A stretch of DNA of 64,000 nucleotides from Spodoptera frugiperda. Its lineage: Eukaryota > Arthropoda > Insecta > Lepidoptera > Noctuidae. Both the position numbers and the translations under genes were made by a program. Under the pieces are notes generated by a model. That model was not told the origin of the DNA, did no database searches, and saw nothing but the letters and a program-made list of their open reading frames with translations. The DNA lies in the NCBI RefSeq assembly GCF_023101765.2, contig NC_064233.1, positions 4,673,501 through 4,737,500 of the forward strand. The letters run 5' to 3'. This document shows, in pieces, positions 56,101-64,000 of this stretch. Numbering within the stretch: the first letter of the stretch is position 1; each line of letters begins with the position of its first letter.

Positions 56101-59100
56101 CGACCATTCTGACATAATTGTAATAGCAGACTAAGGCCCCTGGTTTAGCTGGTGTCCATTGCCGGCGCTGGTCGTTTACCATGAGGCGACCCGTTTGGTG
56201 ATCCAGTAACGCTTTGTCTGTACCCTATATTCTATACAGCAGAACTTTACTTTTTATGGTATAAGTTGGTAAACGAGCAGATGGTGGTGGTTACCTGGTG
56301 GTTAGCAATCGCTGCCGCCTATGGACACCCAAAACGCTAAAGGCGTTACAAGTGCGTTGCCTGTCTTTTGGGGGTTAGGTATATAAGGCTCGGGATCGGG
56401 AAGACGGTGATAGGGGTATTTGGGCCTCCGGTAAGCTCACTCACACAACGAAACACAACGCAAGCGTTATTTCACGTCGGTTTTTTTGTGAGGCCGTGGT
56501 ATCACTTCGGTCGAGCCGGCCTATTCGTACCGAGGCACGGCTCTCCCACACTTACTGTGGTCGGTGTGACAATAAAATGACTTACTATATTATTTTTCTT
56601 TCACTGTAAAATAAACCATAACAAATTTAGTTTAGAATCTAAAATAAAATCCATATGAGAATGGATAAGTTTTGATTGTTGATTTAATTACTTTTAACGG
56701 GAGTCTTACTTACGCGACGTCCTGCGCGGGCGATTTCGTAGCGAACGCGAAGCGGTGCGGTTACACGCGAATTCATGTGCATCTGACTCATTTCTATTTT
56801 ATTGATGGGAGTGTCATACTCTTATTGACTAAAAATAATCCCGTTCCTTCTCCTGCTTTTCGAACCGGAGCCCCGGTAAACCATAGGTAGTCCGCAGCTC
56901 CGGATCAGGCATCAGCCCTTAGTCATGTAGGCTACGTCAATAGATTTTGAAAGTTTGTTGTTTTCGCGCCGCGCCGCACCGCATCGACTTCGCGTCTAGA
57001 TCGCTCACGCAAGACGTCGCGTCAGAGTCGTCGTGTTAATACACAGTGTTCCCAAATACCTAACTTCAGAACTGTGTATAATATTCTATCTAAAACGGCG
57101 ATTAATTCTTCCAGCTCAAGAACCATGGCCGGACAACGTGAAACTGTTTCAGCCTTACGAAGTGGAGCAGATACTGCTGCCAGACAACGCCAGCTGTCTC
57201 GCTGTACAGGCCTTCTTAAAGGTAATGTGGATTTTTGACAACAGAGATGTGCTATGCTACGTTGCTGTGGATGCGTTTGGCTTCCACCAATCCACTGTGG
57301 TGGTACGGAATCGGTTTGGATATGGAGCTATCTCCACCAATATCTTCCACCAAATACAAACCACCATCTTTCATCAACCCAAGTCAGCAGAGGACATGCT
57401 AGCTAAGGAGGAGGCGCAGCGCGTGAGGGAGCGATACTCCTCACGCCCCAGCCCCGGCAGTAAACACTCCGGGCGCCGGATATCGCGTGACGATCTCCGG
57501 TCACCGTAAGTGCGGGTCTACGGACGGCGAGCAAGGGAAGCTCGCTGCCCAACCAGAACTACACCCAAAGAGCCTGACCACCACAGATGGGGCCCAGTAG
57601 GGCTAATGCCTGATCCGGAGCTGCGAGCTGCTGACAACGTAACAAGTTACCGGGATCTGGCTCAATGCAAGAGTAAGGACGGGATGGTTTTTAGTCAGTA
57701 AGAGTCTGACACTCCCTCCCGCCTCACCCAAGGCGGGAGAAGCCATCGAATGATTTTCCCCTCTCAAAATAAAAGTCAGCAGAGGACTGACTTGGGCTGT
57801 TAATGTGGCTATGTGATTTTGGCAAACTCTCTTTAAGATCCCTTTGTTTAGCAGTGGCGGTTCTCCAGCTGTTGAATGTGCTTTCCTCCCCAGATGTGCA
57901 ACCTACCGTTTGAAGTGGAGATGAGATGGAATGCAGAGTTCATGTCACCTTCGGGGCGGGTCCCCTTCATCAAATGTGGTGCGTTCGTGGTGTCGGAGTT
58001 GGAGCCCATCGTCCAGTTTGCTGCGAACAAGGGAGTGTCACTGTGTGGGAAACTAAGCACCGAAGAGAAGGCGGAAATGAGAGCCTACATGAGTTTAATC
58101 ACCAATGTACTTGTTAATGCTGAGGTAAGTAATCTATAATAATAAATTAAGTCGGGGTTTCCTTCCTGACGCTATAACTCCAGAACGCACGAACCGATTT
58201 CTACGGTTCTGCATTCGTTGGGATGGCCCCATGAGGTTTATAGCAAAAAAATCCAGAGAAAAGTCCATCTAGTGGCAAAACGAGAAACACTGCTTCCTAA
58301 AATTCTTGCTGATATATCGTTTCAAAGATGACATCAGAAGTAATATTTTTGACACTCTTAACAGAAAACAGTAACCCATATCTCTTATACCCCTTAAAGT
58401 GGTGTAAGTAAACAGAAAAAAACAATTGTCTCATAATTTTATTACAATAAACTAGCTTCTGCCCGCGACTTCGTTCGCGGAAAATTAATAAATTTGGGTT
58501 GTACTACCCCTAACATTTAGGGGGATGAAAAATAGATGTTGGCTTATTCTCATAGATACCGGATAAGCACAAAAAAAAACATCAAAATCGGTCAAACAGT
58601 TTCGGAGGAGTATGGCAACGAAAACTGTGACACGAGAATTTTATATATTGATAATCCCCAGCTCTACATATCGTGGGTGGACAACGAGACCTTCAACGCA
58701 GTGACCAAGGTGAGGAACTCCTCAGTGTACCCCTGGCCGCTGGGGTGGTTGCAGACCCGGGCCAAGAGGAACGCCGTCATCAAGCGGCTGAAGGCACTGC
58801 ACTGGTATGACAAGACCATCGACCAGGTTCTCGCCGATGTGAGTATTCTTTAGACATGTGTTCTTTTTTACTTTGTCTATACTAATATTATAAAGCTGAA
58901 GAGTTTGTTTGTTTGAACGCGCTAATCTCAGGAACTACTGGTCCGATTTGAATAATTCTTTATGTGTTGGATAGCGCATTTATCGAGGAAGGTTATAGGC
59001 TATAAATCATTACGCTACGATCAATAGGAACCGAGCAGAGCGGGTGAAACCGCACGGAAGTAGCTAGTTTTTAAATAAAATGTGGATTTTTTATATGTAT

Positions 59101-62100
59101 AAGCCGGTAAAAGAGCAGACGGTAAGCAACCTGATGGTAAGCAATCGCCGCCGCGAATCGAAACACCAGAGGCGTTACAAGTGCGTTGCCAGCCTTTTGG
59201 AGTTAGGAATTTAAGGACTGGGAGAATCGGGGATTGGGAAGCTTGGGAAGGGTGGAAGGTTAATTGGGCCTCCGGTAACCTCACTCACACAACGCAAGCG
59301 TTGTTTCACGTCGGTTTTCTGTGGTAGCACTCCGGTCGAGCTGGTCCATTCGTGCCGAAGCATGACTTTCCCACGCTTCGTGGATAAATATGATATCTAC
59401 TTTTTTCTATGCTCTTCTTCGAGACATTTCCTCCCATGGCTCTTTATTGTAAATGAAGGTTGTAAAATAGTACTTAATATTATTAATTAATTCCTACAGG
59501 TAGAACAATGCTGCAACTCTTTGAGTCAGCGGCTGGGTGACAAGGATTACTTCTTCGGGAGTTCGTGAGTATTTTGTTTATTTTCTTTTATTGTTTTAGC
59601 ACTACTGTAATATTAAGTTAAATTGCCATTCTGTATAAATCGTCTAGTGTAGGTAACTTTTTTTTTTTTTTTTTTGAGTGGGGAAAATCATCCAATGACT
59701 TTTCTCGCCTTGGGCGAGGCGAGAGGGAGTGTCAGACTCTTACTGACTAAAAACCACCCCGTTCCTTCTCCTGCCTTTCGAGCCGGAGCCCCGGTAAACC
59801 CGCTAGGTAGTCCGCAGCTCCGGATTAGGCATCAGCCCTACTGGGCCCCATCTGTGGTGGTCTGATGGCTCTTTGAGGCGCGAGCGGAACGCGACGCGCC
59901 GCACGCACGGGTCTGGTTCTGGTCGGGCGGCGAACTACCCTTGCTCGCCGTCCGCAGGCCCGCACTTACGGTGGCCGGAGATCGTCACGCGATCCCCGAC
60001 GCCCGGAGTGTCTCTCGCGACGGCTGGGGTCTGAGGAGGTCCGTTCTCTCACGCGCTCCGCCTCCTTAGCTAGCGTGACTGCTTCGCAGAAGGAGGAGAC
60101 GGCATCCCAGTCCCCCTCACTCCGCACCATGGCTTGTACCAATACCGGACGCGAGAGGTCGCCGTCGCCGACTACATCCCTGAGGACACGGCGGTGCTCA
60201 GCCCATGCAGGGCACAGCGCCACCGTATGTTCCACTGTGTCCTCCGGACGGTCCTCGCAGTGATGACACCCGGGCGTTTCCTCCCGCCCAATCAGAAACA
60301 GGAACCTACCGAAACTTCCATGTCCGGTAAGCACCTGTGTCAGGCGGTAGGTGAGGACGCCGTGGCGTCTCTCAAGCCACTCCTCAAAGAGGGGACTTAT
60401 CGCTGCAATGACAGCGAGCCCAGCCCTCGGTTGCGACAGTCGTTGCTGCCATTCCGCCATGAGATCGCGCCGGAGCTCGTCCCGCCACGCACTGATCTGG
60501 CGCGGCAGTGGAGTTTCGCCCCGGCGACGCGCGTCGGCGCGCAAACAGAAGACGCGCGCAAGCACCTTCGCCTCCAAATCCCACGGCGGTAATCCGGCAT
60601 AGTGTAGGTTACTTAGGAACCAAATATGTATAAAAAAACAGAATATAATATCTTAAGTTCTACCTTAGTATCAAGGCTCCGGTTCGAAGCAGAAGTAGCA
60701 CCGATCGTCGTAACGTATCGATGCACGAATTCGTTAGTTTCCTAGGTCAAAAATAAATTATTTTGACATTTCAATACAATAAAATATCCCAAAATAATCG
60801 TACTTTCATTCATTATTTTGACGATATACTTATTTATTTAATTTTTCTAGCTAATTTTAGAGAAGTAAGTACTTATGCTATTTGACGCAAAACAATTATG
60901 ACGTCATAAGTTGCGATCTCCTAAAAAAATCATAGAAAAGTAACGTTTTTGACATTTCAATAAAATTATTGAATTTGACTAGTAGGAAACTACCGTATTA
61001 CACGATGTTTTCATCGTGTTTATGTGTGGGAGCACTAACTGCCATAAGACCTGGGGCCTTAGTCTGCTATTACAATTGTGTCAGAATGGTCGATCACTGA
61101 GCAGTGCGAGAGGGACGGAGCTATACAACCTACATAGCTCCGTCCCTCTCGCACTGCTCAGTGATCGACCATTCTGACACAATTGTAATAGCAGATAAGG
61201 CCCCCTGAATTCCTATCTCCTAATCCCTAATCCCCTTCCCAGCCCAACCCCCCTAGACGCCTTAATATTCGGACATATGAGGGCGATCCTAATGTCGTCC
61301 GGAGCTAGGGCAGGCGCCCTAATCAAGCGTATCACCAGCCCCTTACTAAGGCACTTGTTGAGGTGTATCAATGTGACCCATATGTCGCTGACGGTAAGGT
61401 TCAAATTGTGTTGCTTTTGTAGGAGGTAGTTAGGATGTTTTTCTTTGGAGATGATGGCACGTGGAGATTTTGACTCTTATGTAGAGGAGACTCTGTACAG
61501 TACTCTTAACGGATCTTGGCAGGTCTGAACTACGTGCAGAAGGCTGCGCAATAAGTATTTTTTAGAACCAAATGGTGGCATGAGGCGAGGTGCGGGGGGC
61601 GGCGATCTAGGCTAGAGATTGACCATTTCTAAATACAATTGACCCTTTACACTTATTGCGCAGCCTTCTGCACGTAGTCCAGACCTGCCAAGATCCGTTG
61701 AGAGTACTGTAGTTCAGCAGTGGACTGTGCTTTCCCACTGTAAATGTAGATGTAGTATTTTATTAAGTCCAACACATTAAATATTACTATGTTCCATTTC
61801 ATTTGGGAAGGTTAGGTACTGTGTATTTGGATATATTTGATATTATTTGTACTGATAAATACGTGTTTTAATTAAAAAAAATACCGTCACGCCTTTTACC
61901 TCCGAAGAGGGGCACATTACGGCACGTAATGTCACTAGACAATGTACACCCACTTGTCACCATTTGTGTTATAAGTCCCATGTAATAGGTTAGAGCATAT
62001 TGCCATATACTGAGCACTATGACAGATTCCGTGCTACTACCAAGAAATATTCAAAAAGCCCAGCAGTTCAGTGCTCAGCCCAGGAATCGAACCGAGACCT

Positions 62101-63653
62101 CTTGCTTGGCAGATTCGTAATCGTACTTGCGACCAATCGACCAACGAGGCAGTCGAACAACGTGTTTTGATAAATCATTGTGGAATTTTCGGCATATTTT
62201 ATCGTTAAAATATAACTTCAAATACCAAAAGACACAGTTCAAACAATACCCTTCCTAAATGAAATGAAGCACACTTACTCCCTTCCTTATCCCTTTTTAC
62301 CAGACCCAAGAAGAGTACCTAATAACCCAAGCCTTCCAAATAATTCCTCGCCGGCGACTCTCCCCCGAACGCACCGCGTCTGAACGAAGCACGAGAATCA
62401 AACGCTCCCGTATGAGCATCAGGAATACAAGCAAAGATACCATTAATTCCAATAGCAATAAGGACGTTTTTGGTGAGGCATTGTTGTTTGTTTAAGGTTT
62501 ATTTTTGGTTGGTAAGGACCATTGTGTCCAGGGGCCTTAGTCTGCTATTACAATTGTGTCAGAATGGTCGATCACTGAGCAGTGCGAGAGGGATGGAGCT
62601 ATACAACCTACATAGCTGCGTCCCTCTTGCACTGCTCAGTGATCGACCATTCTGACACAATTGTAATAGCAGACTAAGGCCCCAGGAGTGATGTTATCAG
62701 GTTGAACAATGTGTTATTTGATTTTTTATTGGCAAAATTGTTCCTGAACTAAAACTGGTGAAAGGTAGTATTATAGGAGGCCTCAGTCCATTCTTCTTGG
62801 GATAGGTAGCAGTGCAACCTCTCGATCAATGAGGTTTTTAGGGTTCCGTAGCCAAATGGCAAAAAACGGAACCCTTATAGATTCCTCATGTCTGTCTGTT
62901 TGTCTGTCCGTATGTCAAAGCCATTTATTTCCGAAACTGTTGGGCCTACATAGTTGAAACTGTGTAGGTTGATGTATTCCGGTATTAAATAAGTCTTAAA
63001 TAAATAGGAATGATGTCATAAAAGCCTCTAAAGTTCAGTGACTAGGTCATCTTACTCCAATCTGTCTTTTTCATTGGATTTTCGACTTTGTATTGAAATA
63101 GATAAAGTTGAAAATCCAATAAAGAAACGAAGGAGTATCTTGACTTGCTGGCCCCTGTACAAGAAAATCTTTTAATACAGGCTTCAAACCATTTGCGTCT
63201 AAACAAATAATAATAATGACATCAAAAGAAAACGAGTCCTCAACGAAAATCGATACCGCCGCCGTCGTCGATCCCGAAGTAACCAAATCGATTAACGAAA
63301 TAATCGACGACGTACTCGATAAAGTTGACAAGGTTGTAATCGATGATATTCCAGAGAAAATCGATTTGGATAACGAGAAAAATGACGCTTTCGAAATCAT
63401 CGCTTATCCGAAAACGATGACTGAATCGAAAATCGATTCTGTCGATGCGAAAGTGAACGATTATTTGGATACGATTGAAGAAAACGATTTGACTGATACG
63501 ACTAACTCGTTAGAAATGACTTTGGACGAAGGAATGCACATCGTCAATGACGATGACTATGCTCACATTGATGATCCAGTGGATGTGAAGTCTTTAACTG
63601 ATGATTCCGTTTCGCGGAAGATTGCAGTCGGTGATGGCATTAACAGGTATTAA
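50156..63653 (+). CDS. Mtx2: Metaxin-2-type outer-membrane import protein with acidic C-terminal extension
   Basis: Eight exons join in phase: 50156-50201, 57115-57221, 57894-58124, 58662-58838, 59500-59564, 61243-61393, 62304-62472 and 63181-63653 (TAA); 472 aa. Metaxin hallmarks: EPWPDNVKLFQPYEVEQILL, DNASCLAVQAFLK, FMSPSGRVPFIKCGAFVVSE (GST-N-like half), then ELEPIVQFAANKGVSL, VYPWPLGWLQTRAKRNAV, DKTIDQVLADVEQCCNSLSQ and SPTPLDALIFGHM (GST-C-like half). Metaxin 2 acts with metaxin 1 at the cytosolic face of the mitochondrial outer membrane in import/SAM function and as a transport adaptor. Exons 1-6 are secure. The usual C-terminal helix region of the about 263-aa family is poorly kept in exon 6. 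Exons 7-8 add a basic, then a strongly acidic segment rich in D/E/I/V. Exon 8 could instead be a separate gene with ATG at 63216, or its end could splice on out of the window (AACAG|GTATTA). Intron 1 is 6.9 kb. Confidence 0.85.
51179..51230. repeat. Family L arm in Mtx2 intron 1
   Basis: ATGTGAGTAAGCCGATAACA and AATAATTAATAAAC match the right arm at 9755-9788. The left part of the element at about 50960-51170 is diverged. Confidence 0.5.
51985..53010 (+). mobile_element. SINE family F interrupted by a LINE copy
   Basis: Head GTCGTGGTGGCTCAGAGGTT with AGGTTCGGAACCTACC (B-box-like), body AACATCGTGAGGAAACCTGG, stopped at 52218. Remaining 3' pieces lie at 52889-53010: TTTGAGCATTAATC, then an inverted repeat of the end and GCCTTTGGTCAGCAGTGGTC with GCTGTTGATGTG. 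Confidence 0.75.
52219..52878 (-). mobile_element. R1-like LINE 3' end, antisense, TSD-flanked
   Basis: T-rich start (A-tail complement), full C tail, then upstream coding sequence in decayed form. The minus-strand frame at 52392-52781 reads AVCPAWAEHRQVLRDVVGDG, RPALVQAMVRSERDWDAVSS, a match to the LINE at 59659, but loses the frame after the EAVMLAKEEA region. ACGCTTGCTT flanks it at 52209-52218 and 52879-52888. Confidence 0.85.
53066..53204. repeat. Family I foldback MITE in Mtx2 intron 1
   Basis: AGTACGAGTTGGCTTTACGT, GTTCGGCGCTCTTGATTTGC and the complementary CGGCGCCGAACGCGCTCTCG and TTTCAATCTCGTTAAACGTA. Confidence 0.72.
53440..53950 (-). repeat. Family D repeat split by a family H element
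   Basis: The antisense D tail part (CTGATGGTAAGCAATCGAC to AGGGATTGGGGAT, 53440-53572) and the D head part (GGGGATCGGGCTTCCCGTAG to GGTGTAGCATGA, 53845-53950) are separated by H. Confidence 0.7.
53577..53822 (+). repeat. Family H MITE nested in D
   Basis: GATTTTCCACCAAAGATGTG, GCGTTTGACGTCCACCACAC, several GATGCGTGCTA-type repeats (53696-53745), then CATCGCATATTCGAGCTGCG and CTCGCACAGCTACATAAC. Confidence 0.72.
54110..54490 (+). repeat. Two LINE/RTE tail repeats in tandem
   Basis: The first (54150-54300) has TTTGTCTGGACTTTAAAAGA and CTTCTCAGAGTAGTCCGATA, also seen in part and inverted at 33280-33390. The second (54305-54485) has GGCGAACTCCGTTTCGCCAC and TCGTGCGTTCTGGAGTTATA, also seen inverted at 58155-58255. 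Confidence 0.6.
55549..55864 (+). CDS. Candidate two-exon microprotein gene inside Mtx2 intron 1
   Basis: ATG at 55549 in context ACCAAAATGA opens MIVKVKCIIFEDSELAAIAR-YR up to CGCA|GTATGT at 55615. An acceptor at 55821-55823 (CTTTAG) continues R-FAYSTEILTIEI and stops at 55862-55864 (35 aa); AATAAA follows at 55898-55903. A second acceptor at 55836 gives a shorter ending. Without splicing the frame stops after 26 codons. The 450 bp upstream are CpG-rich with an ATTGG (CCAAT-box) motif and are promoter-like. I do not recognise the peptide, and it may be a chance arrangement. Confidence 0.3.
55988..56140. repeat. 153-bp foldback element, copy 1
   Basis: GGGGCCTTAGTCTGCTATTA and TAATAGCAGACTAAGGCCCC are perfect ends. 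Each arm is about 70 bp, with the small loop ACAACCTAC at the centre. The arms differ at several sites (for instance GTCAATCAGTGAGC against TAGTCAATGATCGAC). Copies 2 and 3 are at 61053 and 62531. Confidence 0.9.
56245..56565 (-). repeat. Family D repeat in Mtx2 intron 1
   Basis: Antisense, full length: TTTATGGTATAAGTTGGTAA, GTTAGCAATCGCTGCCGCCT, then GTGGTATCACTTCGGTCGAG and CGGCTCTCCCACACTTA. Confidence 0.78.
56705..57028. repeat. GC-rich terminal-inverted-repeat MITE split by C
   Basis: ACGCGACGTCCTGCGCGGGC with GAACGCGAAGCGGTGCGG at the left faces CCGCACCGCATCGACTTCGC with ACGCAAGACGTCGCGTCAGA at the right. A C unit (56805-56921, antisense) sits between. It lies 86 bp before Mtx2 exon 2. 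Confidence 0.65.
56805..56921 (-). repeat. Family C unit without its A-tail
   Basis: GGGAGTGTCATACTCTTATT to GTAGTCCGCAGCTCCGGATC and GGCATCAGCCCT. The terminal 40 bp and A-tail are missing. Confidence 0.75.
57235..57378 (+). repeat. Family H MITE in Mtx2 intron 2
   Basis: GAGATGTGCTATGCTACGTT and GGATGCGTTTGGCTTCCACC, then a short diverged end. It starts 14 bp after the exon 2 donor. Confidence 0.65.
57396..57774 (+). mobile_element. R1-like LINE 3' end, sense, 13-bp TSD
   Basis: 379 bp. The frame begins MLAKEEAQRVRERYSSRPSP, matching the LINE C-terminus at 59966-60060, and stops with RSP at 57507-57509; C tail and A-rich end follow. Perfect TSD GTCAGCAGAGGAC at 57383-57395 and 57775-57787. 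Confidence 0.9.
58150..58260 (-). repeat. RTE-like tail fragment in Mtx2 intron 3
   Basis: GGGGTTTCCTTCCTGACGCT, TATAACTCCAGAACGCACGA and GCCCCATGAGGTTTATAGC, inverse of 54370-54485. Confidence 0.6.
58440..58650 (+). repeat. RTE-like tail repeat before Mtx2 exon 4
   Basis: AAACTAGCTTCTGCCCGCGA, GCACAAAAAAAAACATCAAA and CGGTCAAACAGTTTCGGAGG to GAGAATTTTATATATTGAT. It reaches to about 12 bp from the exon 4 acceptor at 58661. Confidence 0.65.
58874..59072 (-). repeat. Family E repeat in Mtx2 intron 4
   Basis: Antisense; TATACTAATATTATAAAGCT to ACCGCACGGAAGTAGCTAGT, nearly full length. Confidence 0.72.
59098..59382 (-). repeat. Family D repeat in Mtx2 intron 4
   Basis: Antisense; TATAAGCCGGTAAAAGAGCA with a duplicated GGTAAGCAA, then GGCCTCCGGTAACCTCACTC to TGCCGAAGCATGACTTTCCC. 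Confidence 0.77.
59659..60599 (-). mobile_element. R1-like non-LTR retrotransposon, 5'-truncated, with TSD
   Basis: A 941-bp antisense insertion in Mtx2 intron 5. TAGTGTAGGTAACT (59645-59658) and TAGTGTAGGTTACT (60600-60613) are 14-bp TSDs with one difference. The minus-strand frame stays open from the truncation point to 59966: ARVFCLRADARRRGETPLPR, LTQVLTGHGSFGRFLFLIGR, then a zinc-knuckle-like CHHCEDRPEDTVEHTVALC followed by PAWAEHRRVLRDVVGDGDLS. That CxxC-H-C module after the reverse transcriptase is usual in R1-clade elements (family knowledge). The reverse transcriptase itself is absent. The 3' tail is family C and ends in A18. This copy explains where the C repeats come from. Confidence 0.92.
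61053..61204. repeat. 153-bp foldback element, copy 2
   Basis: Arms from GGGGCCTTAGTCTGCTATTA to AATAGCAGATAAGGCCCC; the right end lost CT. The inner arms GAGCAGTGCGAGAGGGACGG and CCGTCCCTCTCGCACTGCTC are perfect. It ends 38 bp before Mtx2 exon 6. Confidence 0.92.
61497..61710. repeat. Foldback element with 60-bp arms, Mtx2 intron 6
   Basis: ACAGTACTCTTAACGGATCT opens the left arm and AGATCCGTTGAGAGTACTGT closes the right. The arms pair over about 60 bp (ACGTGCAGAAGGCTGCGCAA with TTGCGCAGCCTTCTGCACGT) around a 90-bp loop. Different family from the 153-bp element. Confidence 0.85.
61884..62160 (-). mobile_element. SINE family B in Mtx2 intron 6
   Basis: Antisense; CCGTCACGCCTTTTACCTCC to CGACCAATCGACCAACGAGG. 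It ends about 145 bp before exon 7. Confidence 0.82.
62531..62683. repeat. 153-bp foldback element, copy 3
   Basis: Perfect ends GGGGCCTTAGTCTGCTATTA and TAATAGCAGACTAAGGCCCC. It differs from copy 2 by single bases in the inner stem (GGGATGGAGC against GCTGCGTCCC). It starts 58 bp after the exon 7 donor. Confidence 0.92.
62845..62965 (+). repeat. GGTTCCGTAGCCAAATGGCA repeat
   Basis: AGGGTTCCGTAGCCAAATGG with AAAACGGAACCCTTATAG makes a short self-complementary start, followed by GTCTGTCTGTTTGTCTGTCC. This is a widespread lepidopteran repeat motif (general knowledge); it has no second copy here. Confidence 0.55.
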
Positions 63654-63657
63654 TATA

Positions 63658-64000
63658 TTTTTAACCGACTTTAAAAAAAGTAGGTTCTCAGTTTGACCTG
63701 TATGTATGTATGTTTGTGAGCGATTATCTCGCGTTTGGCTGAACCGGTTTTGATGCCATTTTCAGCATAGCATAGGTTTTGGGTATAATACCCGACTAAA
63801 AAAATGGAGGCTCGCAGTTTTTGAAAGCGGTTCCCGTTTTTTTTAAAGTTTATTGTTGTTTCTGTACTTAGTACGTTCTATGGCAGTAGTGCTCTCTGGT
63901 GGTAGTCAAACATTTTTAAACTGCGATCTCCAACCCGCTTCCTATTCGTAGAGATTATAGCAAACCCTCTTATGTAGAGGAGGCTCATAGTCCAGCCGTG
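63658..64000 (+). repeat. ACCGACTT-type repeat and LINE tail at window end
   Basis: TTTTTAACCGACTTTAAAAA, GTATGTATGTATGTTTGTGA and ATACCCGACTAAAAAAATGG form one repeat. A second piece from ATCTCCAACCCGCTTCC to the window end resembles 4130-4200. The repeat starts directly after the stop codon of the Mtx2 model. Confidence 0.5.

Noticed and set aside
60134..60602. 152-codon and other plus-strand frames
   Set aside because: Antisense shadows of the LINE coding frame (59966-60599, minus), which has the zinc-knuckle pattern.

Overview
The window looks like nuclear DNA of a moth, most likely a noctuid-like lepidopteran. It is AT-rich, its genes are split by spliceosomal introns, it carries an insect-type U6 snRNA, and it is packed with short tRNA-derived SINEs, MITEs and 5'-truncated non-LTR retrotransposons. 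The order is inferred from the genes and repeat style; no species can be named from sequence alone.

Layout. Bases 1-30,600 contain no protein gene I can support. They are a repeat mosaic, except for a mobile-element-poor block at about 24.0-26.45 kb. From 30.6 kb on there is a compact run of housekeeping genes: a single-RRM nuclear/nucleolar protein (31445-34527, +), U6 snRNA (35653-35759, +), ribosomal protein RpL23/uL14 (38423-40981, -), proteasome subunit beta type-4 (41931-45271, +), the exon-junction-complex protein Y14/RBM8A (46786-48775, -), an unrecognised 101-codon ORF (49272-49577, +) and a metaxin-2-type gene (50156-63653, +). All exon joins were worked out by hand from GT/AG sites and reading phase. 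RpL23 (140 aa), PSMB4 (263 aa) and Y14 (166 aa) come out at normal family lengths. RpL23/PSMB4 and Y14/ORF 49272 are divergent pairs; PSMB4 and Y14 converge. The genes do not form a pathway: they cover ribosome biogenesis, translation, splicing/EJC, protein degradation and mitochondrial outer-membrane import.

Repeat families (labels are mine). A: tRNA-derived SINE ending in a CGGGGCAA(C) tail. B: second tRNA-derived SINE, recognisable by a conserved block around ATCCCCGAAGGGG. C: 3' tail of an R1-like LINE, mostly as 145-165 bp units. D: about 290 bp A-tailed repeat. E: RTE-like tail repeat. F: third tRNA-like SINE ending in GATGATGAT. G, H, I, L, M: foldback or terminal-inverted-repeat MITEs. 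J: a tail repeat with GACTGACCGACAGACAGAC. Several insertions are resolved to the base by target-site duplications (TSDs): four hAT-type MITEs with 8-bp TSDs and several C/LINE copies with 9-14 bp TSDs.

Most notable: the metaxin-2 model runs in frame into a long acidic C-terminal region and carries three near-identical 153-bp foldback hairpins in its introns. A candidate two-exon microprotein gene lies inside its first intron. The short C units share a common 5' edge that coincides with a predicted RNA hairpin.
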